NCBI RefSeq assembly: GCF_014489415.1
Contig: NZ_CP060822.1
Location: 1,126,311-1,190,310 of the forward strand
Source: Cylindrospermopsis curvispora GIHE-G1
GTDB taxonomy: Bacteria > Cyanobacteriota > Cyanobacteriia > Cyanobacteriales > Nostocaceae
Length of the DNA stretch: 64,000 bases
Direction of reading: 5' to 3'
The notes under the pieces were generated by a model. It was not told the DNA's origin. It did not search any database and worked only from the letters and a program-made list of their open reading frames with translations. The position numbers and the translations under genes are program-made. This document shows, in pieces, positions 18,953 to 30,255 of the stretch (its first letter is position 1; the number at the start of each line of letters is the position of its first letter).

Positions 18953-21286
18953 TTAATTTATTTTTTGCAGTTGTGCTACCTTGGGGTCGATAATTTTTTG
19001 ACCCAAACTGGTAAATTTAATTGCCAGGGATATTTTTTCATCACTGGCAAAAACATGAGTAATTACACCTTTGCCAAAAGTTTTGTGTAGTACTTGTTCA
19101 CCAACACGCCAGTTGTTAGTTTCTCCAGGGGTTTTTGGCGTGATTGTTGTGGATTTGGTAGACCTAGCAGCACGGATTTTTGACTTAGTAGTTAATAGGT
19201 GCTGGGGTAGTTCTCCCAGAAATTGTGATGGCAATGCTGGTTCTCTAGAGCCATACAACCTTCTTTCTCTGGCATGGGATAGGTACAATCGCTCTTGGGT
19301 ACGAGTGATTCCCACATAACATAATCTTCTTTCTTCTTCTAAAGCTTTAGGATCTTGTAGAGAACGATAACCGGGAAATAGGCCCTGTTCTAAACCAACT
19401 AAAAACACTATGGGGAACTCCAACCCTTTAGAAGCGTGCAAGGTCATCAGAGAAACCGCATCCCTGGCTTCGCTCAAATTGTCTAAATCTGAACTTAATG
19501 CTGCACTTTGCAAAAATGCTTGTAAAGAAATATCATTTCCCCTGTTTTCGTCTTGGAACTGGGATACAGCATTATATAGTTCCTTAACATTACTAATTCT
19601 ATTATCAGCTTCATCTGTTCCCTGGTCCATTAAATCCCGGAGGTACCCAGAATCTTCCAGAATTCCTTCCAAGACTTCTGATGCGGGAACTTGAGTCGTT
19701 TGCCATTTTTTAATCATGCTAGTAAAACCAGTCAAAGATTTTGCCGCACGTCCGGTCAAGGTGTTTACAGAAGTTTCATCACTCAATATCTCCCATAGGG
19801 TAGTACCTAACTGTTGGGAAGCGTTAATCAAAGCATCTATAGTAGATTTACCGATACCTCTTCGGGGAGTATTAATTATCCTTAATAGACTTACCGTATC
19901 TGCAGGATTATTAATTGCTCTTAAATAGGCAATAACATCTTTGATTTCCTTCCGGTCATAAAACTTCATGCCTCCCACCACGGTGTAGGGGATTTGATAT
20001 TTTACCAGCAGTTCCTCAAAGGGTCGAGATTGGGCATTAGTACGATAGAGAATAGCAAAACTTCCCCAAGTAATATCAGGGTTATTAGTTTTTAAATTCC
20101 GAATTTGATTGATGACAAAATCTGATTCAGCGACTTCATCATCGGCTTTATGAAAATAAATAGACTCGCCCACATCTCGTGTAGGTTTGAGAATTTTATC
20201 AATGCGTTGGGTATTATTTTCAATCAGTTCATTGGCAGCTTGCAGAATATTTTCACAGGAGCGATAGTTTTCCTCTAGTTTCACCATAGTCCTGGTGTCA
20301 TCATCATCTAAACCATCCCCAAAATCCTGTTGAAACTCCAATAGAATGGTAAAGTCAGCCATCCTAAAACTATAAATTGACTGGTCCGCATCACCAACTA
20401 CAAACACCGAACGATTGTCCCAATTCCATTGGTTTTTGCGACATTCACCATTCGTGACTAATAAACGCAGTAGTTCATATTGAGTCCGATTGGTATCCTG
20501 ATATTCATCTACTAGAATATGACGGAACTTGTTATGCCAATAGGCTAAAACCTGCTCATTTTGTCCAAATAGTCTAGTGGGAACTAGAATTAAGTCATCA
20601 AAATCCAAACTGTTATTGGCCGCTAGTTGATCTTGATAAAGGTTATACACTTCGCCAATTACTCGACCACGATAGTTAGGTTGTTGCTCTTCAAATTCTC
20701 GCGGTGATAAACCTTGGTTTTTAGCATTACTAATGGCATACCTAACGGATTTAGGATCGAACTTTTTACTGTCTAGGTTAAGTTGTTTTGTGACAATTTC
20801 TTTAATTAAAGTTTGTACATCAGATTCATCGAAGATAGAAAAGTTCTTCTGCCAGTGTCGGCCCTTTTCGTCTTGATATTTTTCAATATCAAACCTCAGA
20901 ATCCGGGAAAATAAACTATGGAAGGTTCCACACCAGATGTTTTTAATGTAGGTACGGTAAACACTGGATATGACCTCGCTTTGTTGTTGTGCGGGCAATA
21001 AATCTAATTTCTGACCATATTGATTTATGGCAAATTGATCCGCGAATAATCTTTGGATCCGGTCTTTCATTTCCCTTGCAGCTTTATTGGTGAAGGTTAC
21101 TGCTAAAATGTTCTCAGGGTGCACACGGTTTTGTAAAATTAGATTAGCAATCCGATAGGTTAGTGCTCGGGTTTTACCTGAACCTGCACCGGCAACAACT
21201 AGTAAGGGACCGCAATAATGCTCAACTGCTATACGCTGGCTAAAGTTGAGCTGACTAGTAAATTCATTATTTGTGTTCATAGGCAT
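18953..21286 (-). CDS. pcrA: ATP-dependent DNA helicase PcrA/UvrD
   Basis: A superfamily 1A 3'-5' helicase for nucleotide excision repair and removal of proteins or recombinase from DNA. The 777-aa length is typical. Visible motifs are Q-motif LNFSQRIAV, Walker A AGAGSGKT near residue 35, VDEYQDTNRTQYELL, GDADQSIYSFR, and LMTLHASKGLEFPIVFLVGLEQG-type motif V (split here for brevity). The C-terminal tail VLHKTFGKGVITHV is the RNA-polymerase-binding Tudor-like domain characteristic of PcrA. MPMNT gives two possible starts two codons apart. Confidence 0.95.
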   Translation of the reverse strand: MPMNTNNEFTSQLNFSQRIAVEHYCGPLLVVAGAGSGKTRALTYRIANLILQNRVHPENILAVTFTNKAAREMKDRIQRLFADQFAINQYGQKLDLLPAQQQSEVISSVYRTYIKNIWCGTFHSLFSRILRFDIEKYQDEKGRHWQKNFSIFDESDVQTLIKEIVTKQLNLDSKKFDPKSVRYAISNAKNQGLSPREFEEQQPNYRGRVIGEVYNLYQDQLAANNSLDFDDLILVPTRLFGQNEQVLAYWHNKFRHILVDEYQDTNRTQYELLRLLVTNGECRKNQWNWDNRSVFVVGDADQSIYSFRMADFTILLEFQQDFGDGLDDDDTRTMVKLEENYRSCENILQAANELIENNTQRIDKILKPTRDVGESIYFHKADDEVAESDFVINQIRNLKTNNPDITWGSFAILYRTNAQSRPFEELLVKYQIPYTVVGGMKFYDRKEIKDVIAYLRAINNPADTVSLLRIINTPRRGIGKSTIDALINASQQLGTTLWEILSDETSVNTLTGRAAKSLTGFTSMIKKWQTTQVPASEVLEGILEDSGYLRDLMDQGTDEADNRISNVKELYNAVSQFQDENRGNDISLQAFLQSAALSSDLDNLSEARDAVSLMTLHASKGLEFPIVFLVGLEQGLFPGYRSLQDPKALEEERRLCYVGITRTQERLYLSHARERRLYGSREPALPSQFLGELPQHLLTTKSKIRAARSTKSTTITPKTPGETNNWRVGEQVLHKTFGKGVITHVFASDEKISLAIKFTSLGQKIIDPKVAQLQKIN

Positions 21287-21546
21287 ATTTGTTAGTTTAC
21301 TAAGAATTAAGTTTTACTAGTTCGACAAGTCTAATTTGATTGAAAACCTTGTGTGTAAGTCTAGCTAAGTAATTCTGGAAAAGTTCCTGTACAAGGCTTG
21401 TTGTTTTAATACCAATCCAGATGCAAAAAGCGCAACTGTGTTTAACCGTTACCTTTGAAATAATTATGAGTAGATCTTAATCCATTGCCTAATCAACGAT
21501 ATTGTTGTCATAATTATACGAATTAGAAAACCCAAATTTGAAAGTT

Positions 21547-21984
21547 ATGGAAGTCGAAATGCAAGAACCACAATACACAGAAACCAAAACCAAGGAAACT
21601 CCAATTCCAGATCTTAGTACCCAAACGGGGAGCATAACTAAACTCCAACCCCCGCCCAAATCTCAGGAACAATGGCTTAAATACGGTCAGGAGGTTTCTA
21701 ACTTTTTGGGGACGCTGCCAGAATATCTAGTTGGGTTATTTGATAAGTATAAACAACCACTTCTTACCCTGGGATTAATAGTGACTGCTGGAGTAACTGT
21801 TAAGGTCATACTGGCTGTGCTAGATTCTTTAAATGATATTCCTTTGGTAGCGCCCACTTTTGAGCTAATTGGCATTGGCTACTCTGGTTGGTTTGTGTAT
21901 CGCTATTTACTCAAAGCTTCTACCAGAGAGGAACTCACAAGTGAAATTGACACTTTAAAATCACAAGTTTTTGGGCAAGACTAA
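21547..21984 (+). CDS. CAAD/CURT1-domain thylakoid membrane protein
   Basis: A small membrane protein with the CAAD domain (also called CURVATURE THYLAKOID 1), which in plants and cyanobacteria shapes thylakoid edges. The N-terminus is acidic, polar and Pro/Gln-rich. An amphipathic region (VSNFLGTLPEYLVGLFDKYKQ) precedes two hydrophobic segments (LLTLGLIVTAGVTVKVILAVL and LIGIGYSGWFVYRYLL), and the C-terminus is a short helix (TREELTSEIDTLK). The frame is open from a TTG at 21538; I use the ATG at 21547, and 21559 is also possible. It stands alone, with a stem-loop after it. Confidence 0.85.
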   Translation: MEVEMQEPQYTETKTKETPIPDLSTQTGSITKLQPPPKSQEQWLKYGQEVSNFLGTLPEYLVGLFDKYKQPLLTLGLIVTAGVTVKVILAVLDSLNDIPLVAPTFELIGIGYSGWFVYRYLLKASTREELTSEIDTLKSQVFGQD

Positions 21985-22076
21985 CCATTAGAAAACGCAT
22001 TTGAATGCTTGCTGCAGAATTGCATTAAAAATATTTGCGTCAAAGTGTTACAAAAGCCCATACAGCAATAGCCGGG

Positions 22077-22124
22077 TATGTAGAAGTGGAATATAAGCTT
22101 TCCAGCAAGCCCCACTTCTACATA
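22077..22124. terminator. Long palindrome between convergent genes
   Basis: TATGTAGAAGTGG at 22077-22089 pairs perfectly with CCACTTCTACATA at 22112-22124 around a 22-nt loop. It lies between the ends of the CAAD gene (plus) and hom (minus), so it probably acts as a bidirectional terminator. Its GTAG...CTAC ends resemble those at 15256 and 23511. Confidence 0.55.
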
Positions 22125-22179
22125 ATAGATATCTAGCCCCTAAGTTTGGTCGGTTTAATATAGATTTTAAAAACCTAGG

Positions 22180-23469
22180 TTAAAGCACTCGTAAAATGCT
22201 AGGAATGCTATCTATGGCCTCCATGGTGTGGATTTCCTCTAGGGATTGTCTAAAATCACCTTCTTTAACATCGTGGGTAACAACAACAATTTCTGCCATT
22301 TCCCCCTGGAAACCAGTTTGCACAACGGATTCTAAACTTACTTGGTATTTACCAAAGCAAGTCCCCAATTTACCAATGACCCCTGGGTGGTCCTTAGTCA
22401 GAAATCGAGCATAGAACCGGGTGACTAGTTGAGATATGGGGGCTATGTGGCAGTATTCTTTATGTCTACAGGATAAGAGTGGATTAGCTTGAGCAGTATT
22501 AGTCTTGATTGTTGCTACTAGATTTAATATATCTGAGCAAACTGCACTCCCCGTTGGCCCAGCACCCGCTCCCGGACCAAAAAACATCACTTGACCTATG
22601 GGTTCCCCCTCTACTAAAATGGCATTGTAAACACCATTGATACTAGCTAGGGGGTGGGTTTGAGAAACTAGGGTGGGGTGAACTCTCACTGACAACTGGG
22701 ATTTGTCACCCGTTTGATTTTTAGCAATGGCTAGCAGTTTAATCACAAATCCTAATTTGCCAGCGTAGGCAATGTCTGTTTTTGTGATTTGACGAATACC
22801 TTCACAATAAACATCTTGTAAGTTAATTCTCTCTCCAAACCCCAATGACGCTAAAATAGCAATCTTATCCCCAGCGTCTAAACCATCAATATCAGCAGTG
22901 GGATCTGCTTCCGCATATCCCAATCTTTGTGCGTCAGCTAGGACTTCTTCTAGTTCACTCCCTTCCGTCTGCATCCTCGTGAGAATGTAATTGGTAGTGC
23001 CGTTTACAATACCAATAATACTATGAAGCTTGTTCACACTTAAAGACTGCTTTAAGGTTTTAATTACGGGAATGCCACCAGCTACTGCAGCTTCAAACAT
23101 AACATATACACCAGAAGCATTGGCAGCAGTAAATATTTCTTCTCCGAATCGTGAAATGACAGCTTTGTTTGCTGTTACTACATGTTTACCATTTTCAATA
23201 GCCGTCATAATGAGTGTTCGCGCAGGTTCCAATCCACCCATCAGCTCAACAATGATATCTATCTGAGGGTCATTGACAATAGCTGATAAATCCCCGCTGA
23301 GGATTTCTTGGGGTAAGTTCACCGGGCGTGATTTGTTTGGCGATCGCACACCTATGCGACATATTTCCACTTCCTGTAACAGTGGGTGACGACCTTGCAA
23401 GTCCTGTAACAGTTGTACAGTTCCAGTTCCCACCGTACCCAATCCTAAGATTCCTAATTTTACACCCAC
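22180..23469 (-). CDS. hom: Homoserine dehydrogenase
   Basis: Reduces aspartate semialdehyde to homoserine for threonine, methionine and isoleucine synthesis. The 429-aa protein has the NAD(P) motif GLGTVGTGT at residues 9-17, the catalytic-domain VNGTTNYIL and EADPTADIDGLDAGDK, and a C-terminal ACT domain (about 350-415; RFYARFLTKDHPGVIG) that gives threonine feedback inhibition in this family. It is a single enzyme, not fused to aspartate kinase. Confidence 0.97.
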   Translation of the reverse strand: MGVKLGILGLGTVGTGTVQLLQDLQGRHPLLQEVEICRIGVRSPNKSRPVNLPQEILSGDLSAIVNDPQIDIIVELMGGLEPARTLIMTAIENGKHVVTANKAVISRFGEEIFTAANASGVYVMFEAAVAGGIPVIKTLKQSLSVNKLHSIIGIVNGTTNYILTRMQTEGSELEEVLADAQRLGYAEADPTADIDGLDAGDKIAILASLGFGERINLQDVYCEGIRQITKTDIAYAGKLGFVIKLLAIAKNQTGDKSQLSVRVHPTLVSQTHPLASINGVYNAILVEGEPIGQVMFFGPGAGAGPTGSAVCSDILNLVATIKTNTAQANPLLSCRHKEYCHIAPISQLVTRFYARFLTKDHPGVIGKLGTCFGKYQVSLESVVQTGFQGEMAEIVVVTHDVKEGDFRQSLEEIHTMEAIDSIPSILRVL

Positions 23470-23510
23470 GGATTTGGCATCCTATTACATACAAAACACA
23501 CATAAAACAA

Positions 23511-23539
23511 TTGTAGATGGGATGGAACCCCACCTACAA
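23511..23539. repeat. Imperfect hairpin bounded by TTGTAG/CTACAA
   Basis: TTGTAG at 23511-23516 and CTACAA at 23534-23539 bracket TGGG and CCCA, giving a 10-bp stem with one A-C mismatch. It lies in the 109-bp gap between petH and hom, both on the minus strand, and could terminate petH. It shares its ends with the palindromes at 15256 and 22077. Confidence 0.45.
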
Positions 23540-23578
23540 AATTGCAGGCAAAAATTGGGAAACAAGGCCAACAGTAGA

Positions 23579-25580
<2,002 letters not shown>

Positions 25581-26585
25581 ATGACAAGTAAGCCGGAAAG
25601 GGTGGTATTAATTGGAGTAGCAGGGGACTCAGGATGCGGCAAATCTACGTTTTTGCGCCGGTTGATTGACCTGTTCGGTGAAGATTTTATGACAGTGATC
25701 TGTTTAGATGACTATCATTGCTTAGACCGCAAACAACGTAAAGAAACTGGTATTACTGCCTTAGATCCTAGAGCTAATAACTTCGATCTCATGTATGAGC
25801 AAATTAAAGCTCTGAAAGAAGGTTATGCTGTTGATAAACCAATTTACAACCATGAGACCGGCATGATTGACCCGCCGGAAAGAATTAAACCTAATCACAT
25901 TATTGTGGTTGAAGGTTTGCATCCTTTGTACGATGAAAGAGTCCGATCCCTTTTAGATTTCAGTGTTTATTTTGACATCAGCGATGAGGTGAAAATTGCC
26001 TGGAAGATTCAGAGAGACATGGCAGAGCGTGGTCATCGATATGAAGATGTTTTAGCTCAAATTAACTCTCGCAAGCCCGACTTTGATAAATTCATTGAGC
26101 CTCAAAGAGAGTTTGCCGATGTAGTTTTACAGGTATTGCCTACAAACTTAATCAAAAACGATACTGAGCGCAAGGTTCTGCGGGTAAGAATGCTGCAAAA
26201 AGAGGGTAAAGAGGGATTTGCACCGGTTTACCTATTTGATGAAGGTTCAACCATCCAATGGACTCCTTGTGGAAGGAAGTTAACCTGTTCCTATCCTGGC
26301 ATGCAAATGTACTACGGTTCTGATGTTTATTATGGTCGCTATGTTTCTGTTTTGGAAGTAGATGGCCAGTTTGATAATTTAGATGAAGTAATCTATGTAG
26401 AAAAACATTTGAGTAATACATCTACTAAATACATTGGTGAAATGACCCACTTGTTGTTGCAGCATCGTGAATATCCTGGTTCTAATAATGGCACTGGTTT
26501 ATTCCAAGTCTTAACCGGGTTAAAAATGCGCTCTGTTTACGAAATTTTGACAGCCAAGGAAGCAAAACTAGCAGTTAAAGCCTAA
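25581..26585 (+). CDS. prk: Phosphoribulokinase
   Basis: Makes ribulose 1,5-bisphosphate, the CO2 acceptor of the Calvin cycle. The 334-aa protein has the P-loop GDSGCGKS from residue 15; Cys 19 in this loop and CLDDYHCLDR (second Cys near 41) are the redox-active pair of plant/cyanobacterial PRK, which is switched by thioredoxin and by the CP12-GAPDH complex. VVEGLHPLYD is conserved. A strong GGAG lies 6 nt before the ATG. A terminator follows at 26608. Confidence 0.98.
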   Translation: MTSKPERVVLIGVAGDSGCGKSTFLRRLIDLFGEDFMTVICLDDYHCLDRKQRKETGITALDPRANNFDLMYEQIKALKEGYAVDKPIYNHETGMIDPPERIKPNHIIVVEGLHPLYDERVRSLLDFSVYFDISDEVKIAWKIQRDMAERGHRYEDVLAQINSRKPDFDKFIEPQREFADVVLQVLPTNLIKNDTERKVLRVRMLQKEGKEGFAPVYLFDEGSTIQWTPCGRKLTCSYPGMQMYYGSDVYYGRYVSVLEVDGQFDNLDEVIYVEKHLSNTSTKYIGEMTHLLLQHREYPGSNNGTGLFQVLTGLKMRSVYEILTAKEAKLAVKA

Positions 26586-26607
26586 ATTTTGCCATGTTGG
26601 TAAACTC

Positions 26608-26641
26608 AAAAGGGGAACATCTACCGGGTGAACCCCTTTTT
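26608..26641 (+). terminator. Rho-independent terminator of prk
   Basis: AAAAGGGG at 26608-26615 pairs with CCCCTTTT at 26633-26640, ending in a T-run. It lies 23 bp after the prk stop. Confidence 0.75.
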
Positions 26642-26669
26642 CATATCTAGTAATTAATAAGTAAAAGTT

Positions 26670-27875
26670 ATGACTAATATAAACTCTAATAATCACAAAA
26701 AGTCAAAAGCACTGAAACCTGGTAGTCGTCGTCCAGCTAAGGAACTTTGTAGCGAGTGTGGACTGTGTGACACTTACTATATCCACTATGTTAAAGAAGC
26801 TTGTGCCTTTATCACTCAAAGAATAGAGGAGTTAGAAGTAAATACTCATCAGCGGTGTCGAGACCTAGATAAAGAAAATGAACTCTACTTTGGTGTACAT
26901 CAAGAAATGATGGCAGCTCGGAAACAAGTACCTATCGTTGGTGCCCAATGGACAGGAATTGTGAGTACCATAGCTATAGAAATGTTAAATCGTGGTTTAG
27001 TGGAAGGGGTTGTCTGCGTGCAGAATAGCCAAGAAGACCGCTTTCAACCCATGCCCACCATTGCCCGCACTCCTGAAGCCATACTAGCTGCTAAGGTCAA
27101 TAAACCCACCCTTTCCCCCAATCTCTCGGTTTTAGAGGAAATTGAGCGGTCAGGGATGAAAAAGTTATTGGTTATCGGAGTAGGTTGTCAAATTCAAGCC
27201 TTGCGTACAGTAGAAAAACAACTGGGACTGGAAAAACTCTATGTTCTGGGTACACCATGTGTGGATAATGTTACTAGAGCCGGACTGCAAAAATTTTTAG
27301 AAACTACTAGTCGTTCTCCTGGAACGGTTGTTAGTTACGAGTTTATGCAGGACTTTCGTGTACATTTTAAACATGAAGACGGGTCGGAAGAAAAAGTGCC
27401 CTTCTTCGGTTTAAAAACCAACATCCTCAAGGATATATTTGCCCCGTCCTGTATGAGTTGCTTTGATTATGTTAACTCCCTAGCAGATCTAGTGGTGGGG
27501 TATATGGGTGCACCCTATCCCTGGCAATGGATAGTTGTTAGAAATGATACAGGCAAGCAAATGTTAGATCTGGTGAAGGAACAACTAGAAATTCAACCAG
27601 TCATGTCTCAAGGTAACCGTCAACCTGCTGTACAGCAGGGAATAAAAGCCTACGATGACGCAGTGACATTGCCGATGTGGGTAGCCCAACTAATGGGAAT
27701 CGTGATAGATAGAATTGGGCCCAAAGGTTTAGAATACGGAAAGTTTTCCATAGATTCTCACTTTGCCAGAAATTATTTATACGTTAAGCGCCATCATCCT
27801 CAAAAACTAGAAGCCCACGTCCCCGAGTTTGCTAAGCGGATTGTAGCCCAGTATGATTTACCAGAAGTTGACTAA
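26670..27875 (+). CDS. bciB: 3,8-divinyl chlorophyllide reductase, F420-dependent-hydrogenase-beta type
   Basis: A 401-aa FrhB/FdhB-family iron-sulfur flavoprotein; the cyanobacterial members (slr1923 type) reduce the 8-vinyl group of divinyl chlorophyllide with ferredoxin in chlorophyll a synthesis. The N-terminal CSECGLC cluster (Cys 27, 30, 33) and later cysteines (VIGVGCQIQALR; GTPCVDNVTR; APSCMSCFDY) fit the two 4Fe-4S clusters. Related 7-hydroxymethyl chlorophyll a reductases share this fold, so the substrate is inferred from the cyanobacterial setting. It overlaps the convergent PLP-enzyme gene by 4 bp. Confidence 0.9.
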   Translation: MTNINSNNHKKSKALKPGSRRPAKELCSECGLCDTYYIHYVKEACAFITQRIEELEVNTHQRCRDLDKENELYFGVHQEMMAARKQVPIVGAQWTGIVSTIAIEMLNRGLVEGVVCVQNSQEDRFQPMPTIARTPEAILAAKVNKPTLSPNLSVLEEIERSGMKKLLVIGVGCQIQALRTVEKQLGLEKLYVLGTPCVDNVTRAGLQKFLETTSRSPGTVVSYEFMQDFRVHFKHEDGSEEKVPFFGLKTNILKDIFAPSCMSCFDYVNSLADLVVGYMGAPYPWQWIVVRNDTGKQMLDLVKEQLEIQPVMSQGNRQPAVQQGIKAYDDAVTLPMWVAQLMGIVIDRIGPKGLEYGKFSIDSHFARNYLYVKRHHPQKLEAHVPEFAKRIVAQYDLPEVD

Positions 27876-29116
27876 AATTCTCCCACTGCTTCTATAGCCA
27901 CTTGTAGAGCTAAAGAGACGTGAGTCCAATGAGTACCACCTTGGCAATATACAATATAAGGCTCTCTTAACGGACCATCAGCGGATAGCTCCAGAGTGCT
28001 TCCCTCAATGAAGGTTCCCCCCGCCATAACCACCTGACTTTCATAACCTGGCATAGCATCGGGAACCGGATCCAAATAGGAACCAACAGGAGAAGATTGT
28101 TGAATGGCCTTACAAAAGGCAAGGAGTTTTTTTGCCGAGCCCAGTTTAATAGCTTGAATCACATCTCCCCTGGGTGCTAGGGGTAGAGGATTAACCGCAT
28201 ATCCTAGCTTATCAAATACGTAACCAGTAAGATATGTTCCCTTCATGGCTTCCCCCACCATTTGAGGTGCTAAAAACAATCCCTGGAATAGCAACCGATT
28301 TTGATCGAAAGTTGCTCCTCCTGCACTACCAATACCAGGAGCAGTCAGTCTACAAGCTGCTGCTTCCACCAGATCAGCTTTGCCCGCTATGTAACCTCCT
28401 GCTGTAACAATTGTGCCACCAGGATTTTTGATGAGTGACCCAGCCATCAGATCGGCCCCCACGTGGGTGGGTTCCCTAGTATCAATAAATTCGCCGTAAC
28501 AGTTATCTACAAAACAGATTGTCCGGGGGTTTTGTTGTTTAACTATCTCAACTACCCTTTTTATTTCATCAATAGAAAGACTAGAACGCCAGGAATATCC
28601 ACAGGATCTTTGAATCAAGACTAACCGGGTGTTTTCCTGGATGGCAGTGCTTAATTTTTGCCAATTTATTTTTCCCTGGTCTGTTAGTTCCAGTTGGCGA
28701 TATTTTATGCCAAAATCAATCAGGGAGCCTTGGTTTTGCCCTCGCAAACCAATGACCTCTTCCAGTGTATCGTAGGGAGAACCAACCACTGCCAACATCT
28801 CATCCCCAGGACGGAGTACCCCATAAAGCGCACAGGCGATCGCGTGAGTACCTGAAACAATCTGTACTCTCACCAAAGCTGACTCAGCTCCCATGACCTG
28901 AGCAAAGACTTGATCCAATGTATCCCTTCCTAAATCATCGTGTCCATACCCGCTCACGCCTGCGAAATGGTGTGATCCCAGATGATGATCACGAAAGGCG
29001 TTCAAGACTCTTTGAAGATTATGCTTGACCTGAGCGTCAATACCATAAAAAATTTCTAATAGTGCCCGTTCTGCTGCTCGCAGGTGTTCTAAGTTGTTCA
29101 TTGTTTCCTCATTCAA
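27872..29116 (-). CDS. Methionine gamma-lyase-family PLP enzyme (aluminium-resistance-type)
   Basis: A 414-aa member of the fold-type I PLP family once labelled aluminium resistance protein (Met_gamma_lyase family). FAGVSGYGHDDLGR near residue 53 and VRVQIVSGTHAI are family blocks; the PLP lysine is in GSLIKNPGGT near residue 233; VDNCYGEF carries the PLP-ring aspartate. It may cleave sulfur amino acids, but the natural substrate in cyanobacteria is not established. The first ATG (29116) and the one five codons later are both plausible. It is divergent from desC. Confidence 0.88.
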   Translation of the reverse strand: MNEETMNNLEHLRAAERALLEIFYGIDAQVKHNLQRVLNAFRDHHLGSHHFAGVSGYGHDDLGRDTLDQVFAQVMGAESALVRVQIVSGTHAIACALYGVLRPGDEMLAVVGSPYDTLEEVIGLRGQNQGSLIDFGIKYRQLELTDQGKINWQKLSTAIQENTRLVLIQRSCGYSWRSSLSIDEIKRVVEIVKQQNPRTICFVDNCYGEFIDTREPTHVGADLMAGSLIKNPGGTIVTAGGYIAGKADLVEAAACRLTAPGIGSAGGATFDQNRLLFQGLFLAPQMVGEAMKGTYLTGYVFDKLGYAVNPLPLAPRGDVIQAIKLGSAKKLLAFCKAIQQSSPVGSYLDPVPDAMPGYESQVVMAGGTFIEGSTLELSADGPLREPYIVYCQGGTHWTHVSLALQVAIEAVGEF

Positions 29117-29188
29117 AAAAACATTTAAGAATATGCAGATTCTTCAATCGGGCATATTAGTCTGGACAATTCCTATCAAGGTTACTGC

Positions 29189-30010
29189 ATGACAATTGCT
29201 ACTTCAACTAAACGTCAAATCAACTGGGTGAACACCCTGTTTTTCATCTTCCTGCACATCGGTGCCCTATTTGCTTTTATTCCCAGTAACTTTAGCTGGA
29301 CAGCAGTTGGTGTGGCATTACTACTCTACTGGGTTACTGGTGGTTTGGGGGTTACCCTGGGTTTTCACCGTCTGATTACCCATCGTAGTTTTCAAAGTCC
29401 AAAATGGTTAGAGTATTTTTTAGCCTTGTGTGGTACTCTTGCTTGTCAAGGAGGGCCTATTGAGTGGGTAGGAACACATCGTATTCACCATTTACACTCT
29501 GACACTCCAGAAGATCCCCATGATTCTAACAAAGGTTTCTGGTGGAGTCATATTGGTTGGTTAATTTTCCATTCTCCCGCCCATGCTCAAATTCCCCGCT
29601 TTACAAAAGATATCGCGGAGGACAGAGTTTATCAGTTCTTGCAAAAATATTTCATTCCCATCCAATTCTTCCTAGGTGTGTTTTTATTAATTTTGGGTGG
29701 ATGGTCCTTTGTAGTTTGGGGCATTTTTGCCCGCATAGTTTGGGTTTACCACTGTACCTGGTTAGTTAATAGTGCTACCCATAAATTTGGATATCGTACT
29801 TATCCTGAATCCGGAGATAGGTCAACCAACTGCTGGTGGGTGGCGGTTCTAGTGTTTGGTGAAGGCTGGCATAATAATCACCATGCCTTTCAGTATTCAG
29901 CTCGTCATGGATTGCAATGGTGGGAAGTTGACCTAACGTGGATGACCATTCAGCTGCTACAAGTTCTGGGTCTAGCTACAAATATTAAACTAGCGCCCAG
30001 AAAAGTGTAG
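29189..30010 (+). CDS. desC: Acyl-lipid delta-9 desaturase
   Basis: A membrane di-iron enzyme that introduces the first double bond into C18 (or C16) acyl chains of membrane lipids. The 273-aa protein has the three histidine boxes HRLITH (about 60-65), HRIHH (about 96-100) and HNNHH (about 234-238), the pattern of delta-9 enzymes. Four hydrophobic segments are visible. It is the first of three adjacent desaturase genes, each separated by a hairpin, so they may be transcribed separately. Confidence 0.94.
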   Translation: MTIATSTKRQINWVNTLFFIFLHIGALFAFIPSNFSWTAVGVALLLYWVTGGLGVTLGFHRLITHRSFQSPKWLEYFLALCGTLACQGGPIEWVGTHRIHHLHSDTPEDPHDSNKGFWWSHIGWLIFHSPAHAQIPRFTKDIAEDRVYQFLQKYFIPIQFFLGVFLLILGGWSFVVWGIFARIVWVYHCTWLVNSATHKFGYRTYPESGDRSTNCWWVAVLVFGEGWHNNHHAFQYSARHGLQWWEVDLTWMTIQLLQVLGLATNIKLAPRKV

Positions 30011-30029
30011 ACCATAATTTAGGTCTCAT

Positions 30030-30078
30030 GTCAATAGTTTTGTGGTTAGTTTTGAGGTCATGAAACTATTGGCTTTTT
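30030..30078 (+). terminator. Terminator of desC
   Basis: GTCAATAGTTT at 30030-30040 pairs with AAACTATTGGC at 30063-30073 (one G-T pair), followed by TTTTT. It separates desC from desA. Confidence 0.7.
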
Positions 30079-30255
30079 GTTAGTAAATTTGAGAATTTCC
30101 CACTGGGAATTGTCGTCGATGGAAAATTAGAAAACGAAAATTAATTTATTTGCTGTGGCTATAATATAATTAGTTAAAGTGGCAAAAATTAACTTATCTG
30201 CTGTAAAATAATTTTGTTTGCCAGCGGATTTACATTGGTTGTTTCTCAGGTGTTC